Assembly: GCA_937915765.1 (NCBI GenBank)
Contig: CALGHE010000068.1
Span: 1-5,538, forward strand
DNA length: 5,538 nt
Origin: an uncultured Bacteroidales bacterium
Lineage (GTDB): Bacteria; Bacteroidota; Bacteroidia; Bacteroidales; Paludibacteraceae
Direction of reading: 5' to 3'
Shown one piece after another: positions 1 to 5,538 of this stretch (its first letter is position 1; every line of letters begins with the position of its first letter). The notes under the pieces are model-generated. The model worked only from the letters and a program-made list of their open reading frames with translations, made no database searches and had not been told where the DNA came from. A program made the position numbers and the translations under genes.

Positions 1-1
1 C

Positions 2-130
2 GATGGCGTTAGCACCATGATTGCTACCAACCTCGCTGAGTATGCAGAGTTTTTGAATGAAGTAGAACAATGCCAAGCTACTGAAGCAGAAGTTGAAGTA
101 GTAGAAGCAGTAGAAGTAACGGAGGAATAA
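2..130 (+). CDS. nqrC: NqrC, C-terminal fragment (Na+-translocating NADH:quinone oxidoreductase subunit C)
   Basis: This is the last 42 codons of a gene entering from the left, ending in TAA four bases before nqrD. The fragment begins DGVSTMIATNLAEY and continues through AEFLNEVEQ. This fits the helix that follows the SGAT-type flavinylation motif at the end of NqrC, where FMN is bound to a threonine by a phosphoester; that motif itself would lie just outside the window. In the complex, NqrC receives electrons on the periplasmic side and passes them on to NqrB. The identification rests mainly on position, because nqrC directly precedes nqrD in known nqr operons, and on the DGVST sequence. The last 15 or so residues form an unusual acidic Val/Glu-rich tail (VEVVEAVEVTEE) encoded by near-repeated GAAGTAGTAGAAGCAG-like units. 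An FMN-binding-domain RnfG homologue is the alternative, but the downstream NqrF argues for Nqr. Confidence 0.85.
   Translation, partial: DGVSTMIATNLAEYAEFLNEVEQCQATEAEVEVVEAVEVTEE
121..125 (+). promoter_or_regulatory. Shine-Dalgarno sequence for nqrD
   Basis: GGAGG lies inside the last codons of nqrC, nine bases before the nqrD ATG at 135. It supports that start and suggests coupled translation of nqrC and nqrD. It stands out because the starts of nqrE, nqrF and the YihY-family gene have only A-rich leaders, as is usual in Bacteroidetes. Confidence 0.6.
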
Positions 131-134
131 GATT

Positions 135-764
135 ATGGCATTTTTATCACAAAAAACGAAAGAGGTGCTATTTGGTCCTCTGAACATCAACAACCCTGTG
201 GTTGTTCAAGTGTTGGGTATTTGCTCTGCACTCGCTGTTACCGTTCAGCTTAAGCCAGCATTGGTAATGGGTATTGCCGTTACTATCATCGTGGCTATGG
301 CTAACGTGATTATCTCATTGATTCGTAACACCATCCCAATGCGTATTCGTATCATCATCCAATTGGTGGTAGTTGCAGCGTTGGTAACCCTCGTGAGCGA
401 GGTGCTCAAAGCTTTCGCTTATGATGTGGCTATGCAATTGAGCGTGTATATCGGATTGATTATTACCAACTGTATTCTCATGGGCCGTTTGGAGGCTTTC
501 GCGCTTGGCAACAAGCCGCTTCCGTCTTTCCTTGACGGTATCGGAAACGGACTTGGGTACGGAATCATCCTTGTTATCATCGGAGCCGTGAGAGAGCTGT
601 TGGGCTCTGGCACTTTGCTTGGCTTCAGAGTGATACCGGAGGTTGCTTACGAATATGGTTACATGAACAACGGCCTTATGATTTTGCCTCCTATGGCGCT
701 TATCGTGGTGGCTTGCATTATCTGGGTTCATCGTAGCAGAAATAAAGATCTTCAGGAAAAATAA
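135..764 (+). CDS. nqrD: NqrD, membrane subunit of Na+-translocating NADH:quinone oxidoreductase
   Basis: A 209-residue polytopic inner-membrane protein, the usual NqrD length, with about six hydrophobic segments. NqrD and its partner NqrE are homologous, inverted membrane subunits (RnfE/RnfA type). Between them they hold an iron centre in the middle of the membrane that moves electrons from NqrF to the FMN of NqrC while Na+ is pumped. Two cysteines sit where the Vibrio cholerae ligands (Cys29 and Cys112) are known: Cys30 in VLGICSALAV and Cys113 in IITNCILMGRLEAFA. Other NqrD-like features are the LNINNPVVVQVLG start, the loop GNKPLPSFLDGIGNGLGYG near residues 125-143, and VRELLGSGTLLG. The ATG follows nqrC by four bases and has a good Shine-Dalgarno sequence. 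RnfE is the only serious alternative; the Nqr-type NqrF in the same operon rules against it. Confidence 0.96.
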   Translation: MAFLSQKTKEVLFGPLNINNPVVVQVLGICSALAVTVQLKPALVMGIAVTIIVAMANVIISLIRNTIPMRIRIIIQLVVVAALVTLVSEVLKAFAYDVAMQLSVYIGLIITNCILMGRLEAFALGNKPLPSFLDGIGNGLGYGIILVIIGAVRELLGSGTLLGFRVIPEVAYEYGYMNNGLMILPPMALIVVACIIWVHRSRNKDLQEK

Positions 765-789
765 TAGAAACAGCTAAAAAGTAAACAAG

Positions 790-1410
790 ATGGAAGAAAA
801 TATTTTAAGTTTATTTGTAAAGTCGATATTTGTCGATAATATGATTTTTACATATTTTCTTGGTATGTGTTCATATTTGGCTGTATCAAAAAATGTAAAA
901 ACATCGTTGGGTTTGGGCGTTGCGGTTTGTTTTGTGCTTGTCGTGACTTTGCCTATCAATTATTTGCTGGAAACGTATGTGCTGAAGGCTGGAGCTTTGG
1001 CTTGGCTTGGCGAGGAGTATAAGGACATAGACTTGAGTTTCCTTAGTCTGATTATCTTTATAGCCGTTATTGCCTCTATTGTTCAGTTGGTGGAGATGAT
1101 TATAGAAAAGTTCAGCCCTGCGCTGTACTCTTCTCTTGGTATATTCCTGCCGCTTATCGCCGTGAACTGCGCCATACTTGGCGGCTCTTTGTTTATGCAG
1201 CAAAGAGAGTTCCCTAATGTAGGGCATGCTGCTGTTTACGCGTTAGGTTCTGGTATTGGCTGGTTGCTGGCGATTGTAGGGCTTGCTGCGATTCGTGAAA
1301 AACTGGCTTACTCTAATGTGCCGGCTCCTCTTCGCGGACTTGGTATCACGTTCATCACCGTAGGGCTTATGGCTATTGCGTTCATGTGTTTTATGGGTGT
1401 TAAGTTTTAA
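790..1410 (+). CDS. nqrE: NqrE, membrane subunit of Na+-translocating NADH:quinone oxidoreductase
   Basis: A 206-residue integral membrane protein with about six hydrophobic segments, slightly longer than the roughly 198 residues of the Vibrio protein. It pairs with NqrD to hold the intramembrane iron centre. Cys27 (FLGMCSYLAVSKN) and Cys127 (LIAVNCAILGG) match the known ligand cysteines Cys26 and Cys120 of V. cholerae NqrE. The offset of seven at the second cysteine agrees with extra residues in the loop around 61-82. Further family signatures are the start NILSLFVKSIFVDNM, the segment KFSPALYSSLGIFLPLIAVN, and a C-terminal REKLAYSNVPAPLRGLGITF. The gene starts 25 bases after nqrD with an A-rich leader and no clear Shine-Dalgarno sequence. 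The RnfA homologue is the alternative, excluded by operon context. Confidence 0.96.
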   Translation: MEENILSLFVKSIFVDNMIFTYFLGMCSYLAVSKNVKTSLGLGVAVCFVLVVTLPINYLLETYVLKAGALAWLGEEYKDIDLSFLSLIIFIAVIASIVQLVEMIIEKFSPALYSSLGIFLPLIAVNCAILGGSLFMQQREFPNVGHAAVYALGSGIGWLLAIVGLAAIREKLAYSNVPAPLRGLGITFITVGLMAIAFMCFMGVKF

Positions 1411-1430
1411 ATTCATAAAAAGTGTAAGTT

Positions 1431-2714
1431 ATGATTTTATTAGAAATAAATGTTTTGGCCGTTGCAGTGAGCGTAATCGTCTTTTTGCTGGTTACGATGC
1501 TGCTGGTTTCTCTTCTGCTTTTCGCAAAGGCGAAGCTTATTCCGGAGGGAACTGTGAAAATTAACATTAACGGCGACAATGAGTTGGATGTGAATATGGG
1601 CGGAACTTTGCTTTCCACTTTGAGCGATAACAAGATTCTTTTGCCTTCTGCGTGCGGAGGTGGCGGAAGCTGCGGTCAGTGCCGTTGTCAGGTTATTGAG
1701 GGCGGTGGAACTATCTTGCCTACTGAAGTGGGGCATTTCAGCCGTAAGCAAATTCAGGAAAACTGGCGCCTCGGCTGCCAGGTGAAGGTGAAGAACGATA
1801 TGAGCATCAAGATTCCAGAGTCTGTGATGGGTGTGAAAGAGTGGGAGTGTACCGTTATCTCTAACAAGAACGTTGCAACTTTTATAAAGGAGTTTATCGT
1901 GGAGCTTCCTAAGGGCGAGCACATGAATTTTATTCCGGGCTCTTACGCTCAGATTAAGATTCCTGCATTCGAAATCGATTATGACAAGGATTTTGACAAG
2001 GCACTTATCGGCGAGGGATACGTGAAGGCTTGGGAACAGTATAAGATGTTCGACCTGAAGTGCAAGAATACTGAACCTACTGTGCGCGCTTATTCGATGG
2101 CTAACTATCCTGACGAGGGTGACCGGTTTATGCTTACTGTGCGTATCGCAACTCCTCCTATGAAAGCGGACAAGTCTGGCTTCATGGAGGTGAATCCGGG
2201 TATTGCGTCTTCTTATATCTTCTCTTTGAAGCCGGGTGACAAGGTGACTATGAGCGGTCCTTATGGTGATTTCCACCCTATATTCGACTCTAAGAAGGAT
2301 ATGATTTGGGTCGGCGGTGGCGCAGGTATGGCTCCGCTTCGTGCTCAGATTATGCACATGACCAAGACTTTGAAGACGACAGACCGCAAGATGGATTATT
2401 TCTACGGCGCGCGCGCTTTGAACGAGGTCTTCTATCTTGAAGATTTCTTGGCGATTGAAAAGGAATTCCCTAACTTCAATTTCCACTTGGCTCTTGACCG
2501 TCCGGACCCTGCGGCTGATGCTGCCGGCGTGAAATATACGGCTGGTTTTGTTCATAACGTTATGTATGAGACTTATTTGAAAAATCACGATGCTCCTGAA
2601 GATATTGAATACTACATGTGCGGCCCTGGCCCTATGGCTAAGGCGGTTGTCGGTATGCTTCATGATTTGGGTGTAGAGGATGAGTCTATCATGTTTGACA
2701 ACTTCGGCGGATAA
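1431..2714 (+). CDS. nqrF: NqrF, NADH-oxidising flavoprotein subunit of Na+-translocating NADH:quinone oxidoreductase
   Basis: A 427-residue electron-entry subunit that oxidises NADH on the cytoplasmic face and passes electrons from FAD to a 2Fe-2S centre and on to NqrD/NqrE. Domains in order: one N-terminal membrane anchor (about residues 8-31); a plant-type ferredoxin domain (about 40-130) with cluster ligands Cys75, Cys81, Cys84 and Cys116 in CGGGGSCGQC and RLGCQV, each five later than the Vibrio cholerae ligands; a ferredoxin-reductase-like FAD domain with RAYS at 219-222 and GPYGDFHP at 276-283; and an NADH domain with GGGAGMAPLR at 295-304, YGAR and CGPGPM at 397-402. It ends in the typical FDNFGG, whose aromatic residue stacks on the flavin in relatives. 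The membrane anchor plus ferredoxin domain distinguish NqrF from soluble oxygenase reductases. It begins 20 bases after nqrE and is the last gene before a terminator. Confidence 0.98.
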   Translation: MILLEINVLAVAVSVIVFLLVTMLLVSLLLFAKAKLIPEGTVKININGDNELDVNMGGTLLSTLSDNKILLPSACGGGGSCGQCRCQVIEGGGTILPTEVGHFSRKQIQENWRLGCQVKVKNDMSIKIPESVMGVKEWECTVISNKNVATFIKEFIVELPKGEHMNFIPGSYAQIKIPAFEIDYDKDFDKALIGEGYVKAWEQYKMFDLKCKNTEPTVRAYSMANYPDEGDRFMLTVRIATPPMKADKSGFMEVNPGIASSYIFSLKPGDKVTMSGPYGDFHPIFDSKKDMIWVGGGAGMAPLRAQIMHMTKTLKTTDRKMDYFYGARALNEVFYLEDFLAIEKEFPNFNFHLALDRPDPAADAAGVKYTAGFVHNVMYETYLKNHDAPEDIEYYMCGPGPMAKAVVGMLHDLGVEDESIMFDNFGG

Positions 2715-2738
2715 TTTATAAATATACCATAATGCAAG

Positions 2739-2769
2739 AAAAAGGCGTGCTGAAAAGCGCGCCTTTTTT
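2739..2769 (+). terminator. Intrinsic terminator of the nqr operon
   Basis: The arms at 2739-2750 (AAAAAGGCGTGC) and 2757-2768 (GCGCGCCTTTTT) pair perfectly over 12 positions with one G-T pair, around a six-base loop TGAAAA. The 3' arm runs into six T residues at 2764-2769. The hairpin begins 24 bases after the nqrF stop codon, as expected for a Rho-independent terminator closing the operon and insulating rnpB. Confidence 0.92.
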
Positions 2770-2862
2770 GTCAGACTGTTTTGTGTTGCGCTTTTTTTTG
2801 TTTTTATTATTCAATGTCGCGTAAATTTTGGCAGAAGCCTCTTTTTTTCACTAAATTTAACT

Positions 2863-2870
2863 TATCTTTG
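2863..2870 (+). promoter_or_regulatory. Bacteroidetes -7 promoter box for rnpB
   Basis: TATCTTTG matches the TAnnTTTG -7 consensus of the primary Bacteroidetes sigma factor exactly and ends six bases before the 5' strand of the RNase P RNA P1 helix (2876), which is where transcription would start. A good TTTG -33 element is not seen at the expected spacing; only a T-rich stretch (2842-2848) lies nearby. The box and its distance to the RNA are clear; the upstream element is weak. Confidence 0.75.
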
Positions 2871-2875
2871 CATGT

Positions 2876-3221
2876 GCAGCAGGTGGGTTTGTCGCTGGCA
2901 GAAATGTCAGAGGAAAGTCCGGGCAACACAGAGCGCCATGCTTCCTAACGGGAAGTCGTTCGTGAGGGCGAATTATCGTAACAGAAAATAACCGCCGGCT
3001 TAGGCCGGTAAGGGTGAAAAGGCGGTGTAAGAGACCACCGTTCCGTTGGCGACAGCGGAAGCCGTACGAATCATGGGTTGCAAGATCAAGTATATCGACG
3101 CACGTAGGGTTGCTCGCCCGATGTCGAGGGGTAGATTGCTAAAGACTGTTGGCAACGGCAGCCTTAGATAAATGACAAACGCTGGTTTTCCAGTACAGAA
3201 CCCGGCTTATACACCTGCTGC
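2876..3221 (+). ncRNA. rnpB: RNase P RNA, bacterial class A
   Basis: This is the catalytic RNA of ribonuclease P, which with the RnpA protein removes 5' leaders from tRNA precursors. The universal core is present: GAGGAAAGTCCGGGC at 2910-2924 (5' strand of P4 region) and ACAGAACCCGGCTTA at 3195-3209 (3' strand), with AGATAAATGAC just before the latter. The ends pair as P1 (GCAGCAGGTG 2876-2885 with CACCTGCTGC 3212-3221). Visible hairpins include P3 (2895-2910, GAAA loop), one at 2941-2955, one at 2957-2970 with a GTGA loop, and the P10-P12 region with AACAGAAAATAACCGCC, a CCGGC/GCCGG stem and GGTGTAAGAG. GGGGTAG at 3128-3134 corresponds to the L15 loop that pairs with the tRNA CCA end. The length of about 346 is normal. 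The exact ends are set from P1 and the promoter, so they may be off by a few bases. Confidence 0.97.
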
Positions 3222-3227
3222 TTTTTT
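3212..3227 (+). terminator. rnpB 3' end: P1 strand plus T tract
   Basis: The 3' strand of the P1 helix (3212-3221) is followed at once by six T residues (3222-3227). Since P1 closes the whole RNA, its GC-rich 10-bp helix followed by a U tract can act as the intrinsic terminator. The pairing partner is far upstream in sequence, so efficiency is uncertain. Confidence 0.6.
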
Positions 3228-3257
3228 GTTTTGTGCAACTTAAAAAAGTACTCTTTG
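3225..3257 (+). promoter_or_regulatory. Candidate promoter for the YihY-family gene and M3 peptidase
   Basis: TTTG at 3225-3228 and TACTCTTTG at 3249-3257 resemble the Bacteroidetes -33/-7 pair (TTTG, about 19-20 bases, TAnnTTTG). The -7 box has one extra base between TA and TTTG. The proposed -33 element overlaps the T tract ending rnpB. Transcription would start near 3263 and leave a leader of about 25-35 bases. This is a pattern match only. Confidence 0.4.
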
Positions 3258-3290
3258 CAGCTTTATGACTGATGGACGCTGTATTAATGA

Positions 3291-4625
3291 ATGTTTCGTA
3301 TGAAAAAAATAATAGGTTACATTTTTGAGTTTATCCGATTCGTGACTATCGATATTTGGAGAATTACCGAACATGACGAGACTGGGCGGAGAGGTATTGT
3401 GTATTATATACTGAAAACCGTTGTGCTGACTGTGCAGCGTTTTTTCAAAGGACGTCTGGCGGTCAAGGCATCGGCTCTGACATACTATTCTGTGTTTGCG
3501 ATGATTCCGCTGCTCGCCTTTATTTTCGGCATCGCAAGAGGGTTCGGCATGGACAGCCATATAGCGGATTTCCTTATCAAGGAGATTGGCACGCAGGGCG
3601 ACAGCCTAAAGGTGGTGTTTGGTATGATTGAGTCATATCTTGAACATACTAAGGGAGGGGCGTTTATTGGTATCGGTATCGTCTTCCTGCTTTGGTCTGT
3701 GATGAAGGTCTTCACGCAGATTGAAAATTCATTTAACGAGATATGGCAGGTGAAGAAGCCGCGTTCTGTGGTCAGAAAGTTTACGGATTACTTCTCTTTG
3801 CTTTTCCTTGTGCCGTTCCTTATCGCAATATCGTCGGCTATCTCTTTCTATTTTAAATATCTTGGCGCGGCATTTAACGATAATTTTATAATTAGCCCCA
3901 CGGTAAGCACTATGCTGTCTTTTCAGCCTTACCTGATAACGTGGCTGATTTTCACAATGTTATACCTGATTATTCCGAATACGAAGGTTAAGTTTAAGAA
4001 CGCGTTCTGCGCCGGAGTGCTTGCGGGTACCGCTTTTCAGGTCTTTAAGCAGATTTATGTGTATGGACAGACTTGGGCAACTAATTACAACGCGGTTTAC
4101 GGTAGTTTGGCTGCAATCCCGCTGCTCTTGCTCTTTATCCAGATAACTTGGATTATTGTGCTTTTTGGCGCGGAACTCTCTTTTGCGGGGCAGAGCGTCA
4201 GAAACTATGAGTTCGAGTCCGACGTGAAGCTTATCAGCCAGAGGTATTATGAGTTTGTGGCGGTGGCAATTGCTAAAATCGTAATCAAAAGGTTTGAGAA
4301 AGGGGAGCAGCCGCTGTCGCTTAACCAAATATCTTCGCAGTACAAGATGCCGATAAGCCTTGTCTCTGTTATCGTTGACGACCTCTGCAAGGTGGGCATC
4401 TTAAACGAAACGTTCGGAAGCACTTACGGCGACATCGCTTATCAGCCGGCTATCGATGTGAATGTTATTTCCGTGGCTTTTCTGCTCGAAAGGGTGAATC
4501 ATTACGGCTCGGAAAATTTTAAAATAGAGGAGAGGGAGGAGTTTGCCCATATCTGGGAATATCTGAATCGTTCGCACGAACTTGAGCGGAAGGAAAACTC
4601 CGAAATCCTGATTAAAGATATGTGA
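3291..4625 (+). CDS. YihY/BrkB-family inner-membrane protein with C-terminal cytoplasmic domain
   Basis: A 444-residue protein of the YihY/virulence factor BrkB family, once misannotated as ribonuclease BN. Its biochemical role is not established; these are multi-pass inner-membrane proteins, sometimes proposed to be transporters. Family marks: KASALTYYSVFAMIPLLA at about 59-76 (first membrane segment), a segment at 124-141 followed by IENSFNEIWQV (144-154), IPNTKVKFKNAFCAGVLAG (228-246) and YNAVYGSLAAIPLLLLFIQI (266-285) then GAELSFA. About six membrane helices lie between residues 60 and 300. Residues after about 312 are soluble and look like a winged-helix module (PLSLNQISSQYKMPISLVSVIVDDLCKVGIL), with a charged tail. 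A stop codon immediately precedes ATG 3291, so the start is there or at ATG 3300; neither has a strong Shine-Dalgarno sequence. It is probably co-transcribed with the peptidase gene five bases downstream. Confidence 0.93.
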   Translation: MFRMKKIIGYIFEFIRFVTIDIWRITEHDETGRRGIVYYILKTVVLTVQRFFKGRLAVKASALTYYSVFAMIPLLAFIFGIARGFGMDSHIADFLIKEIGTQGDSLKVVFGMIESYLEHTKGGAFIGIGIVFLLWSVMKVFTQIENSFNEIWQVKKPRSVVRKFTDYFSLLFLVPFLIAISSAISFYFKYLGAAFNDNFIISPTVSTMLSFQPYLITWLIFTMLYLIIPNTKVKFKNAFCAGVLAGTAFQVFKQIYVYGQTWATNYNAVYGSLAAIPLLLLFIQITWIIVLFGAELSFAGQSVRNYEFESDVKLISQRYYEFVAVAIAKIVIKRFEKGEQPLSLNQISSQYKMPISLVSVIVDDLCKVGILNETFGSTYGDIAYQPAIDVNVISVAFLLERVNHYGSENFKIEEREEFAHIWEYLNRSHELERKENSEILIKDM

Positions 4626-4630
4626 TTTGT

Positions 4631-5538
4631 ATGAACAGATGTTTAATAGTTTTATTGTTTTTGATTATGGCAGCAATTGTTAATGGAGAGAATGTGTTTT
4701 TGTGCGAGTATAATACGCCGCATCAGACCATCCCGTTTGATAAAATAAAGTTGGAGCATTATCTTCCTGCAATGAGGCAGGGCATGAAGCTCGAAAACGA
4801 GGAGATCGAGGCTATTGTGAATAATCCGGAAGAGCCTACTTTCGAAAACACTATTGTTGCGTTTGAACGTAGCGGAAGCGTCTTGGCAAAGGCCCAGTAC
4901 GCCTTTTATAATTTGCTGAGCGCGGAGACGTCGGACGAGATGCAGGACATCGCAAACGAAATTGCTCCTGAAGAGTCTGAACATTCTAATAATATTTATC
5001 TTAATGAAAAACTGTTCGAGCGTGTGCGCAAGGTTTACGAGAAGCGTGACTCTTTGAATCTTTCCGTTGAGCAGCAAACTTTGCTGGAGAAGGTTTTTGT
5101 GGCTTTTGAAAATAGAGGCGCCAATCTGAGCGAAGAGGGAAAGGCTTTGTACAGAGAACTTAGTTCGCGGCTGTCTTTGCTTGAACTGCAGTTCGGACAG
5201 AACGCTCTGAAAGCTACTAACGCATATTTGCTTGTGCTGGAAAATAGGGAGGACCTTGCCGGCTTGCCCGACGATATTATAGAGGCGGCTGCCGAAAAGG
5301 CGAAGAGCAAAGGCAAGAGCGGATGGGCTTTTGACCTCACTTACCCAAGTTATGTGCCGTTCATGAAATACGCTGAGAACAGAGAGCTGCGAAGACAGTT
5401 GTATATGGCTTACAACACTAAAGCGTTCGGAGGTGAGTTTGACAACACTGAGCTTTGCCGTCAGATAGCAAACCACAATCCCCATCAGCTTATAATCGTT
5501 GATATTTATGAGAATAATGCGTATGAGATACAGCAGGA
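4631..5538 (+). CDS. Secreted M3-family metallopeptidase (peptidyl-dipeptidase Dcp-like), N-terminal part, 3' end odd
   Basis: An open frame of 302 codons that runs off the right edge. The start MNRCLIVLLFLIMAAIVNG is a signal peptide (charged start, hydrophobic core, likely cleavage after about residue 19), so the product is exported to the periplasm. Residues 28 to about 270 match the helical N-terminal domain of Dcp/oligopeptidase A-type M3 peptidases: FDKIKLEHYLPA (36-47), NNPEEPTFENTIVAFE (64-79), SDEMQDIANEIAP (101-113), LEKVFVAFENRGANLS, LELQFGQNALKATNAY and NRELRRQLYMAYNTKA. Such zinc enzymes cut dipeptides or short peptides from peptide C-termini; the catalytic HExxH region would lie far downstream and is not in the window. 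From residue 274 the sequence no longer looks like M3 (see the separate entry). The start is five bases after the YihY-family gene, so the two probably share a transcript. Confidence 0.85.
   Translation, partial: MNRCLIVLLFLIMAAIVNGENVFLCEYNTPHQTIPFDKIKLEHYLPAMRQGMKLENEEIEAIVNNPEEPTFENTIVAFERSGSVLAKAQYAFYNLLSAETSDEMQDIANEIAPEESEHSNNIYLNEKLFERVRKVYEKRDSLNLSVEQQTLLEKVFVAFENRGANLSEEGKALYRELSSRLSLLELQFGQNALKATNAYLLVLENREDLAGLPDDIIEAAAEKAKSKGKSGWAFDLTYPSYVPFMKYAENRELRRQLYMAYNTKAFGGEFDNTELCRQIANHNPHQLIIVDIYENNAYEIQQ
5450..5538 (+). other. Segment resembling a CapD/FlaA1-type NDP-sugar epimerase, joined in frame to the peptidase
   Basis: Residues 274-302 of the open frame (ELCRQIANHNP, then HQLIIVDIYENNAYEIQQ) are typical of polysaccharide-biosynthesis NDP-sugar dehydratases/epimerases, where this stretch follows the NAD(P)-binding motif GGxGSIGS and covers helix 1, strand 2 and the next helix. 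Here the glycine motif is absent and replaced by peptidase sequence (GGEFDNT). M3 peptidases instead continue with a segment like IVNLRLEIAQLLGYKNYA, and neither alternative frame gives this. The join lies somewhere in about 5444-5474, possibly in a short stretch shared by both genes. An assembly chimera or a recent recombination are the two explanations. The recognition is from memory of the family, without a search. Confidence 0.75.

Noticed and set aside
1440..2663. Long open frame (407 codons) on the minus strand opposite nqrF
   Set aside because: It mirrors nqrF almost end to end, is rich in His/Arg/Ser/Leu as expected from antisense reading of a biased gene, and shows no recognisable domain. 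NqrF is certain on the other strand.
2829..2848. Possible small terminator (GGC-AGAA-GCC followed by seven T residues) before rnpB
   Set aside because: Only about three GC pairs form, too weak to call, and it sits where the rnpB promoter upstream region should be.
3265..3303. Twelve-codon leader peptide ahead of the YihY-family gene
   Set aside because: Too short to support by composition, with no clear ribosome binding site and no attenuator structure; its overlap with ATG 3300 is easily due to chance.
4652..5485. Open frame (277 codons) on the minus strand opposite the M3 peptidase gene
   Set aside because: The plus-strand frame has a signal peptide and clear M3 motifs over the same stretch. 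The minus-strand product has no recognisable features, and it also crosses the suspected join.
5450..5538. A simple frameshift in the peptidase gene as the cause of the odd tail
   Set aside because: The other two forward frames reach stop codons within a few codons and neither gives the expected M3 continuation, while the open frame gives a recognisable epimerase sequence.

Overview
The window comes from a bacterium of the Bacteroidetes, most likely order Bacteroidales. Four things point there: a textbook Bacteroidetes -7 promoter box (TAnnTTTG form) in front of rnpB, mostly A-rich translation starts without strong Shine-Dalgarno sequences, the family-typical proteins, and a secreted M3 peptidase of the kind common in that order. 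This assignment is inferred from sequence style, not from a database search.

Layout. Positions 2-2714 are the distal half of an nqr operon on the plus strand: the C-terminal tail of NqrC, then complete NqrD, NqrE and NqrF. Together they form part of the Na+-translocating NADH:quinone oxidoreductase. NqrF takes electrons from NADH through FAD and a 2Fe-2S centre. NqrD and NqrE hold the four cysteines that carry electrons across the membrane. NqrC carries a covalent FMN, whose attachment site lies just upstream of the window. A strong intrinsic terminator (2739-2769) closes the operon.

Next comes rnpB (about 2876-3221), the RNA subunit of RNase P, with its own promoter. Its P1 helix runs straight into a T tract that can serve as its terminator. 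A second transcription unit follows: a YihY/BrkB-family inner-membrane protein with a cytoplasmic C-terminal domain (3291-4625), and five bases later the start of a signal-peptide-bearing M3-family metallopeptidase (4631 to the window edge).

The most notable observation is at the right edge. From about 5450 the reading frame stays open, but the protein stops looking like an M3 peptidase. It instead reads like the first part of a CapD/FlaA1-type NDP-sugar dehydratase/epimerase Rossmann fold (ELCRQIA... then DIYENNAYEIQQ), without the glycine-rich loop that should precede it. This is best explained as an assembly chimera or a recombination junction, not a working fusion. I found no CRISPR array, tRNA, insertion sequence or convincing new multi-gene system; apart from that junction the region is conserved housekeeping sequence.
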